Below are positions 57,525 to 64,000 of a DNA stretch of 64,000 bases, in pieces. How positions within the stretch are numbered: the first letter of the stretch is position 1; each line of letters starts with the position of its first letter. The stretch comes from Romanomermis culicivorax (lineage: Eukaryota; Nematoda; Enoplea; Mermithida; Mermithidae): the NCBI GenBank assembly GCA_963922205.1, contig CAWUHX010000300.1, positions 248,001 through 312,000 of the forward strand, in the 5' to 3' direction. A program made the translations under genes and the position numbers. The notes under the pieces were generated by a model. It saw only the letters and a list, made by a program, of their open reading frames with translations, had not been told where the DNA came from and did no database searches.

Positions 57525-58559
57525 TGTTACGTAAGGGTCACTTGTTACGTAAAGGGTAATTTTCCTGGTTATGTAAACGCCTCTAAAATATTCGTTTATT
57601 AAAATAGAATATTAACAGGCTAAATTACAATAATGTGGATAAGGCAGGGGACACGGGCAGGAGAATAAGAGCAACTGAGAGAAAAGGAATCTGAGAGCTA
57701 CTAAATATGAGTCGGGGAGGTGAGATTCCTATGCAGGGATAGGCGTTGTCTCGAAAATAAATTATTGGCGAATAAACGTCGCCGATAAACACACACAATT
57801 GGACGGATGAACGTCGTCCTCAAACAAATACAAACTAATTGGACAGGTGAACGTCGTCCTCGAACAAATACAAACTAATTGGACGGATGAACGTCGTCCT
57901 CAAACAAATACAAACTACTTGGACGGATGAACGTCGTCCTCAAACAAATACAACCTGCTGGACGGAATGAACGTCGTCCAAGAAAAATACAACACACGAA
58001 GAGGTAGGGAACTCACGTAGTCGGTAAAGTGAGACGCTGCCGATTTTCGAGAATCCAAAAGAACGAACTGACTGTTCTTTCCTTTTTTTTTCGAGGATGC
58101 GGAAAAAGAGGTGGGGTTTTTGGTGAGGGAAATCTCATTCGCTAGAGTTGTTTATTGGGAATGGGAGGAAAACGTTTGAACCTGATTGGTTGAACTTGTT
58201 TATGACGGGTTCCTTGAAGTTGTCCACCCATCGGGTGGGAGTTGGTAAGTGGACAAAAGGGATTAATAGCTCTCTGTTTTTTGAGCTCTTATTTTCCTAC
58301 TGTAATCCTTTCCATACATATTTTGCGATGGCCGAGTAAATAATGAAACGAAAATGCACTAATGGTTTTGGCAAATTATCGTCAAAAATGTACAAACAAT
58401 GGGCTACTTAACCTACATTTTCCCTAATGGTAAAAAATGGAAAAACAACTTAATAATGGATTACTGTACAATTCCTACACGAACTAATTTGGACGAAATT
58501 ATACAGTAACCTTAAGCTTAGCTTAATTTACATACTTTACAAATTCACTTATCGTGACA
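57525..58559 (-). repeat. 3' LTR of the Ty3/Gypsy element (1035 bp)
   Basis: On the minus strand it begins TGTCACGATAAGTG right after the polypurine tract and ends CCCTTACGTAACA, giving the TG...CA ends of LTRs. The 5' LTR is outside the window, so the left border (57525) rests on the TGTTACGTAAGG motif and could shift by a few bases. Five tandem 40-bp units occupy its 3' third. Confidence 0.8.
57760..57997. repeat. 40-bp tandem units inside the LTR
   Basis: Units begin at 57801, 57841, 57881, 57921 and about 57960, with a degenerate sixth at 57764. Each has the stem-loop word GGACGGATGAACGTCGTCC followed by an AACAAATACAAACTAATT spacer. Bases GGACG and CGTCC pair. The position within the LTR suggests a role in transcription or packaging, but this is only inference. 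Confidence 0.9.
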
Positions 58560-58571
58560 CCTCCCTTCTTT
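58560..58571 (-). promoter_or_regulatory. Polypurine tract, plus-strand primer of the LTR element
   Basis: On the minus strand AAAGAAGGGAGG lies directly before the LTR start TGTCACG. A purine run at this point is the primer for second-strand synthesis in LTR elements. It is 28 bases after the stop codon of the pol frame, leaving no room for a downstream env gene. Confidence 0.88.
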
Positions 58572-58599
58572 ATAAAGCAAACGTCCTCGTTTGGGCAGG

Positions 58600-61500
58600 T
58601 CACAATTCGATCGAAGCTGGCGAATTGGGTCGAGCAGAACGGTGGGTGGAGCTACGTTGAACTCGGCGGAAGGCGTTTTCTGGATGGGGACGTCGTTGAT
58701 TTTCATCGTTTGGTTGATTTGAACGGACATTGACTTTGGGATGATACGGCTGCGTATTGTTGACGTGAATTGCCTCTTCTCGATCCTTTTTGGGGTTATA
58801 GATCCAGAGGTTGGGGTAGGATATCCGCATAATTTTGTAGGGACCAAGGTGTAGGGGGGCCAACTTAGACGTTAGTCCTTGTTTTACTGTTTGGACGGGT
58901 TTGAGGACCAGGTCACCAACTTTATATTCATGGTTGTTGATTTTCATGCCATACTTTTTTGAATAAAGAGCTTGGCTATTTCTGATGTGGTCCTGGACAA
59001 CGGTCAAAGCAGTGTGAAAATGATGTTTGACGTCATTGACATAATCGTTCATGTCTATAGCGTAGGGCGATGGTGGGGTTCGAGAAATATCCGACGGGAG
59101 GTCCGGTTGTCGACCATATAACAATTCAAAGGGGGAATAGCCAGTGCTTTCATTTTGGTGAATATTTGTGGCAAAAATGGCAAAAGGGAGATGATCATCC
59201 CAATCAGTATGCCAATCGTCAACATACATCCGCATGCGGACAACAAGGGTTTGGTTTGCACGTTCGACTTCGCCATTGGCCATGGGATGGTAGGGGGTAG
59301 TGTGGACTTTTCTGGTTTCACAAAGTCGAGTTACTTCGGTCATGAGGATGGAAGTAAAATCAGTGCCACGGTCGCAGTGCAAAATTTTGGGAGCTCCGTG
59401 TCTACAAACAATTTTTTCGACAAAAGCTTTGGCAACGGTAAGTGCTGTAATATCGTGGGTGGCTATAGCTTCAACATATTTCGTGAAATAATCAATAAAA
59501 ACGATGATAAAACAGTTTCCATGTTCAGAAAGGGTCATGGGACCAACACAATCAACACCTACCCTTTCAAATGGGCGTTTGACTTGGATGGGAACCAGAT
59601 TAGCCGTAATTCTATGGTGTGTGGGTTTATTCACTTGACAAGGGTGGCATGATCGGCAATAATCAGTGATCATTTTTGCCATGTCCGGCCAAAAATACTT
59701 TCTTTTGGTAAGGTTGATCGTTTTTCTTATTCCAAAATGGCCGGAAAACTTATTATCATGGTTATCCTTGATAATAGTTTGTTGGAGAGCACTGGGTACA
59801 TAGAGTTTTTTGAGGGGGCCTTGCTGCTTATAAATCAAGTCATTTTCGAGGGAGAAATTTTGAACATGGACAGGGTCTCCGATTTCTATTTGTTCTTTGA
59901 TTTTCCGAAGGATAGGGTCACAAAGCTGCTGTTCTCGGAAATTTTTCAATATTTCTTCGTTTTCTGAAGCTTCTGCTTCTAAAACACTGTTGATGGGCAT
60001 GGGTTGCTCAGGACGGGACTGTGAAAAATTGTCAATATCAAAAGCAGAACGGGTGGTGGGAAGGGGAGTACGGGATAAAGCATCCGCATTTCCATTAGCT
60101 GTGCCTTTTCTGGGTTGGATGTTAAGCTTAAAGTCACTTAGGGCAAAGCCCCAACGGCAACTTTGGGGGGATGGGTTATTTTCTTTTTCCAAAATGCTTT
60201 TTACGGCTGTGTGATCAGTGTGGACCGTGACCTCATGTTGGTAGAGGTATGGGCGAAAATGACGAACAAATTCAACAACAGCGAGGGTTTCTAGACGGGT
60301 TATGGAATATTTTTGTTCATGAGGGTTTAGGCTGCGGCTTGCATACGCAATGGGGTGTTCCTTTCTGTCGGATCCTATTTGGCTGAGAACAGCGCCTATG
60401 CCAGTGACACAAGCATCGGTTTGCAAGATAAATGGTTGTGCGAAATCTGGGTGGGACAGGATGGGTGCAGATATGAGGTGTTGCTTTAGGCCGTCAAAAG
60501 CACTTTGTTGATCCTGTCCCCAGACGAAGGGAACATCTTTTTTTAACAATTTGCTAAGTGGGGAGCTGATTTTGGAACAATTTGGGATGAAACGACGGTA
60601 ATAAGAAATCAATCCCAAAAAGGACTTTATTTGTTTGACTGTTTTTGGGGCGGGCATTTTTTGAACTGCTTCAATTTCTTCGGGGTCAGGGGAAATTCCG
60701 TCGGCTGAAATTATGTGGCCAAGATATTTCACGTGGGACTGTGAAAATTTGCACTTTTGGACTTTCAATTTTAGTCCTGCTGACTGCATTCGAGAAAGTA
60801 CTTCTTTCAGCCTGTCCAGCATTTGGTCATGGGTTTTTCCAAAAACAAGCACATCGTCCAAGTAGACGAGACAGGTTTGCCACTGCAAGTTGGATAAGAG
60901 AACATCCATGAGGCGCTGGAAAGAGGCAGGGGCGTTACACAGACCAAAGGGTAGGAAATTAAAATGATAAAGGCCGGCGGGGCTGTTAAAAGCTGTTTTT
61001 TCTCTATCACTTTCCTTGATTGGGATACTGTAATAGGCATTGGTTTGGTCAAGGGACGTGAAAAACTGCATGCCGCGAAGGGTGTCGAAAATATCGTCAA
61101 TTCGGGGGATGGGGTAACTGTCTTTTTTGGTGACTTTGTTTAGACCACGAAAATCTATGCACAAACGCATGCCACCATCTTTTTTCTTTACAAGAACCGT
61201 GTTGGTGGAATAAGGGGACGTGCTCTTGGAAATGATACCCTGGCGTTCCAAGTTTTCGACTTCTTGACGAATAATATCCTTTTCTTTTGGGGAGGTACAA
61301 AAAAGGGGTCTCCGGACGGGTTTAGTATCCTCAGTGTCAATCACATGTTCAACCAAACTAGTGCGTCCATTATCGGCTTTGGAGGTTGAGTATAGTTCAG
61401 GGAACATTGCAAGGGTGGACAAAAGCTTTTGCTTCTCATTTGGGCTGATGGATGTTTGGGATAGGTCAACATTGGAGTTCAACCATTTCATTACATTATT

Positions 61501-63999
61501 GGGTGTTAATATTTCATTGGGTGTGGAATTACACTGGGCTACCATTGCTGATTTTTCGGTAAAAGTTTGGATTGTGCCCAATCTTGTTTTCTCATATAGG
61601 ACAACTGGGGCTTGGGTGGGATTGAAAATGGAAACCATGATATGGCCTTGAAAAATGGTGGAGACACTGTTAGCTGCGCAAATTCCGAATTTTTCAAATA
61701 ATTGATCACGTGGAAAGAATTCAACAGTTTTCGTATTTTCGTACATTTTTGATACGGGTACAGTAAACTCTGTGATGGTTCTGGGTGGAAGGGCAACATT
61801 ACCCGGCAAAGAAATTTCGCCTCGATGTTTGGGTGGGTTGTAGGAAATGCCTCTACATGGGACAACAGTTTTTCCAAAATGGACAAAGGAATTTTCATTG
61901 TTGAATTCGTAGCTTTTGAACCAGTTAGTGAAATTGGCACCTAAAATAATAGGTGAGGGACAATCGTCTTGTATTTGAACCACAATTGTTTCTTCCAAAT
62001 CGTCCACTTTTAGAGTCACGATGGCCGAACCTACTAAGGGGATAGGGAGTTTATTTGCAGCGGTGGCCATGATAGTGGGGGAATTTTTCCAGACAAGGTC
62101 ATTAATAGAACTTGCAACTTTTTTATCCATGATCGAGTAAGCTGCGCCAGAATCGACCATAGCATAAACGGTTTTTTGGTTATTAATTGTAAGCAAAACA
62201 TGTGGGATTCTATCAATTATATCATTTTTGGATGCAAAATGAAATAGGGGGGATGGGGCACTAGGAATTGCTCGTTTCACGTAATGAATGCTGCTGCTGC
62301 GCGTGTGAGTGGCTTCCGAGTTTTGGGCGTGGTGGGCTACAAGTTGGAACAGGGCTTGTCCGAGGGTTGGTAGAGGAGGCGGGTCTTCGCTAGAATAGTG
62401 GGGATTTTCGTAAAGGGATGCGGCAGATGGCAACAGTGGGGGCATTCTTTTGGCGCGCATGTTGTGGAGGTACGCACAAGACCAAAAGAGGACGAAAACT
62501 ACTGCAGCAATGCTGGCTATGACCACTAGACCATTAACGATTAATTGTAAGGGACCTTTCAGCAGGTTATTCAAGCCATCTGTAGCACTGTGGGCTACGC
62601 CACCGATAATCTGTTCCAATGATTTGGAATATCCTTGCATGGCCTTTGACATGCCTTGGCCTGCTCCTGACAGGGCTTCGTAAATGATGGAGGGATTCAA
62701 CGACATTTCTGAAGTATAGTTCATTATTCTATGCACATTAGCTTCTAAGCTGTGTACTTTGTACATGTACTGCTTCAAAAAAGCTAAATTGGAGGGGATA
62801 GATCCTAACTGATTATGAAAAATGGCTGGTGAGTCAAAATGAAAAACTTTGTATTTTCCATGCCAGAAAACTTGAACGGGTACTGTAGTGACGTGGGTGG
62901 GTCCAGTTTCTGTCATCCATTTGTCTCCATTTTTGTATATGCTTATGGGTCGATGATGGCAATCAATTTTTGGGCTAAAAGGAAGGAGATCAAAGGTGCC
63001 GGGGGTCACGAACCAAAGTGTATCATTAATTCTGACAGGAAGGTTTTTGTAACACGTTTCATTCACTTTATGGGAGGTAAAAATTTCTGTGGCATTTAGG
63101 GATTTACATTTTGAGATGGTAAGAACATCGCCAGTAAACTCGGCGATTATGTCAGTCCGATGTAAAAATGCACAGGCACCAAGGGTGGGGTCAAAATGTA
63201 AAAGTTGCCAAATGATGTCAAGATATCTTTGGGCTTGACAACACAATTCTGACCAAACATTTCGGAAATTTTCGTATTCCAAGTCCAAAATTTTTTGTGT
63301 TAAGAAATTTAACTTCGCATTCACTGGGTCTGGGTTGATAGGGTCTGAATTTTCATCCGAATTTGATGAGGCGAGTTGGGTCATATTTTTAAGCACTAAA
63401 ATGACTCCTTGGTGGGTTAGGACGGCTTTTTCAATTTTGGAACATTGAGTGTAAGCAGACTTTAGGGTAAATGCGCCCTGAATAGCGTCTATGACAACAT
63501 AATTATCGCTTAGGGTTCCGTTATATGTGCCTTTTAGTTGGAGGGAACAGGTGTCCTTGAATTTGGTATCGTCCCACAAAATTATTCCATCAGTGAGAGT
63601 GCACTGTCCGGCTAGGGGCTTGCAACCGCCGGAGTCGCCTAAATCGGTGGTCAAATGATCAGGGTCCCAAGAGGCAACGTTGCCTTCTTCGATAATCAAA
63701 TTTGTTACTGTAGTACAATGATCACTACAGCACCACTTAAAATCGACTTTTAGTGGGTTTTCTGTGCTCCAAAAACCAGGGGAGACGTGGGTCAAGTTTT
63801 TTGTTTGGTAACTTTTGGTGAAAAATGCTTCTCTCCACTCGGACGCGGGAATTGGGGCAATTTTTGAGGAGTCCAGGACAATGCCTTTTGATCCGAAAAA
63901 TCCCGTGTTTGTACAAATAGTTCTCGTACGCATTTGACATTTGAAGGCAGGGGCGGTATCTGGTTGGGTTTTTGGAATATAGACATCGGCCACTATTTT
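58600..63999 (-). CDS. Ty3/Gypsy polyprotein: glycoprotein-like region fused to protease-RT-RNase H-integrase (5' cut by window)
   Basis: One uninterrupted minus-strand frame, open to the right edge, so its start is not seen; numbering is from 63993. Residues 1-481: ectodomain-like, rich in Cys and N-glycosylation sites (NLT, NGT, NAT, NET, NDT, NYT), with a Gly/Ser-rich membrane-proximal part. Residues about 482-509: a single hydrophobic membrane anchor, then basic RAKR. Protease: VDSGAAYS with catalytic D614. [12 protein letters not shown] near 940, [13 protein letters not shown] near 1010, YLDD 1044-1047. RNase [11 protein letters not shown] with D1193. Integrase: HX6H at 1412/1419 with a CysXXCys finger, then D1481, D1541 and E1577 (35 residues apart, DD35E), and a GPY module near 1715. 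All catalytic residues are present and there is no stop, so the copy may be young. Gag is not visible. The fold of the ectodomain is not recognised with certainty. Confidence 0.93.
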   Translation of the reverse strand, partial: KIVADVYIPKTQPDTAPAFKCQMRTRTICTNTGFFGSKGIVLDSSKIAPIPASEWREAFFTKSYQTKNLTHVSPGFWSTENPLKVDFKWCCSDHCTTVTNLIIEEGNVASWDPDHLTTDLGDSGGCKPLAGQCTLTDGIILWDDTKFKDTCSLQLKGTYNGTLSDNYVVIDAIQGAFTLKSAYTQCSKIEKAVLTHQGVILVLKNMTQLASSNSDENSDPINPDPVNAKLNFLTQKILDLEYENFRNVWSELCCQAQRYLDIIWQLLHFDPTLGACAFLHRTDIIAEFTGDVLTISKCKSLNATEIFTSHKVNETCYKNLPVRINDTLWFVTPGTFDLLPFSPKIDCHHRPISIYKNGDKWMTETGPTHVTTVPVQVFWHGKYKVFHFDSPAIFHNQLGSIPSNLAFLKQYMYKVHSLEANVHRIMNYTSEMSLNPSIIYEALSGAGQGMSKAMQGYSKSLEQIIGGVAHSATDGLNNLLKGPLQLIVNGLVVIASIAAVVFVLFWSCAYLHNMRAKRMPPLLPSAASLYENPHYSSEDPPPLPTLGQALFQLVAHHAQNSEATHTRSSSIHYVKRAIPSAPSPLFHFASKNDIIDRIPHVLLTINNQKTVYAMVDSGAAYSIMDKKVASSINDLVWKNSPTIMATAANKLPIPLVGSAIVTLKVDDLEETIVVQIQDDCPSPIILGANFTNWFKSYEFNNENSFVHFGKTVVPCRGISYNPPKHRGEISLPGNVALPPRTITEFTVPVSKMYENTKTVEFFPRDQLFEKFGICAANSVSTIFQGHIMVSIFNPTQAPVVLYEKTRLGTIQTFTEKSAMVAQCNSTPNEILTPNNVMKWLNSNVDLSQTSISPNEKQKLLSTLAMFPELYSTSKADNGRTSLVEHVIDTEDTKPVRRPLFCTSPKEKDIIRQEVENLERQGIISKSTSPYSTNTVLVKKKDGGMRLCIDFRGLNKVTKKDSYPIPRIDDIFDTLRGMQFFTSLDQTNAYYSIPIKESDREKTAFNSPAGLYHFNFLPFGLCNAPASFQRLMDVLLSNLQWQTCLVYLDDVLVFGKTHDQMLDRLKEVLSRMQSAGLKLKVQKCKFSQSHVKYLGHIISADGISPDPEEIEAVQKMPAPKTVKQIKSFLGLISYYRRFIPNCSKISSPLSKLLKKDVPFVWGQDQQSAFDGLKQHLISAPILSHPDFAQPFILQTDACVTGIGAVLSQIGSDRKEHPIAYASRSLNPHEQKYSITRLETLAVVEFVRHFRPYLYQHEVTVHTDHTAVKSILEKENNPSPQSCRWGFALSDFKLNIQPRKGTANGNADALSRTPLPTTRSAFDIDNFSQSRPEQPMPINSVLEAEASENEEILKNFREQQLCDPILRKIKEQIEIGDPVHVQNFSLENDLIYKQQGPLKKLYVPSALQQTIIKDNHDNKFSGHFGIRKTINLTKRKYFWPDMAKMITDYCRSCHPCQVNKPTHHRITANLVPIQVKRPFERVGVDCVGPMTLSEHGNCFIIVFIDYFTKYVEAIATHDITALTVAKAFVEKIVCRHGAPKILHCDRGTDFTSILMTEVTRLCETRKVHTTPYHPMANGEVERANQTLVVRMRMYVDDWHTDWDDHLPFAIFATNIHQNESTGYSPFELLYGRQPDLPSDISRTPPSPYAIDMNDYVNDVKHHFHTALTVVQDHIRNSQALYSKKYGMKINNHEYKVGDLVLKPVQTVKQGLTSKLAPLHLGPYKIMRISYPNLWIYNPKKDREEAIHVNNTQPYHPKVNVRSNQPNDENQRRPHPENAFRRVQRSSTHRSARPNSPASIEL
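62465..63993 (-). other. Glycoprotein-like domain with membrane anchor (part of the polyprotein)
   Basis: This block precedes the protease without a stop codon. Features seen: paired cysteines (WCCSDHC, ELCCQ), at least six N-X-S/T sites, a Gly/Ala/Ser-rich stretch ([18 protein letters not shown]) before a 25-30 residue hydrophobic segment at 62465-62547, and a positively charged stop-transfer. Such organisation is expected of a type I viral fusion glycoprotein. Envelope proteins captured by invertebrate LTR elements come from several virus groups; the Gly/Ala-rich pre-anchor segment recalls class III glycoproteins of chuvirus or herpesvirus gB type, but I cannot prove this from sequence alone. 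Confidence 0.6.
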
Positions 64000-64000
64000 A

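Noticed and set aside
57760-57997. Regular 40-bp repeats, CRISPR-like in appearance
   Set aside because: The spacer parts are themselves repeated, the array lies in an LTR in eukaryotic DNA, and no cas-like gene is near.
59055-63940. Many frames on both strands inside the Gypsy element
   Set aside because: Shadows of the continuous 1797-codon polyprotein frame; none carries a recognised motif.

Overview
This window is AT-rich animal genomic DNA, very probably from an invertebrate. It has spliced genes with metazoan orthologues, many DNA-transposon remnants with intact target-site duplications (TSDs), a CR1/Jockey-type LINE and a Ty3/Gypsy LTR element with a glycoprotein region. A splice acceptor lies 1 to 14 bases before the ATG in all four genes whose start is visible, which fits spliced-leader trans-splicing (nematode, flatworm, rotifer or tunicate-like) or 5'UTR introns. 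The species cannot be fixed from the sequence; a repeat-rich nematode is only my guess. Layout, left to right. (1) 1-31.5 kb is the genic part, all on the plus strand: an unidentified open frame at the left edge; a 13-exon PHAF1/C16orf70 orthologue (3252-5658, first coding exon missing); an uncharacterised coiled-coil protein (6314-6997); a single-exon frataxin (9107-9673); and an RTN4IP1-type mitochondrial oxidoreductase whose eight exons spread over 19.7 kb (11789-31462) because introns 1 and 7 are full of repeats. Frataxin and RTN4IP1 are both mitochondrial redox proteins. (2) 31.5-41 kb carries CpG-rich and foldback elements and a minus-strand five-exon coiled-coil gene (40655 down to 34961). 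(3) 41-54 kb is a transposon graveyard of elements inside elements. By matching 8-bp TSDs I can order at least eight insertions: an 0.8-1 kb hAT-like family (called E here), a CATACCTGT-ended MITE (K), a 1-kb CAGAG-ended element (L), a LINE, a 143-bp MITE and a 3-kb near-perfect palindrome (P) whose centre switches from T-rich to A-rich. (4) 54-57.5 kb has no recognisable gene. (5) 57.5-64 kb is the 3' part of an intact-looking Ty3/Gypsy element on the minus strand: one uninterrupted frame of at least 1797 codons encoding a glycoprotein-like ectodomain, a membrane anchor, protease, RT, RNase H and a DD35E integrase, followed by a polypurine tract and a 1035-bp LTR with five 40-bp tandem hairpin units. 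The most unusual observation is that the glycoprotein-like region lies upstream of, and in frame with, the protease, while nothing separates integrase from the polypurine tract; in known env-bearing Gypsy elements env lies downstream of pol. Family letters (E, F, G, H, I, J, K, L, P) are local labels, not database names. Exon boundaries were set by hand from GT/AG sites, codon phase and similarity to known families; no search was run.
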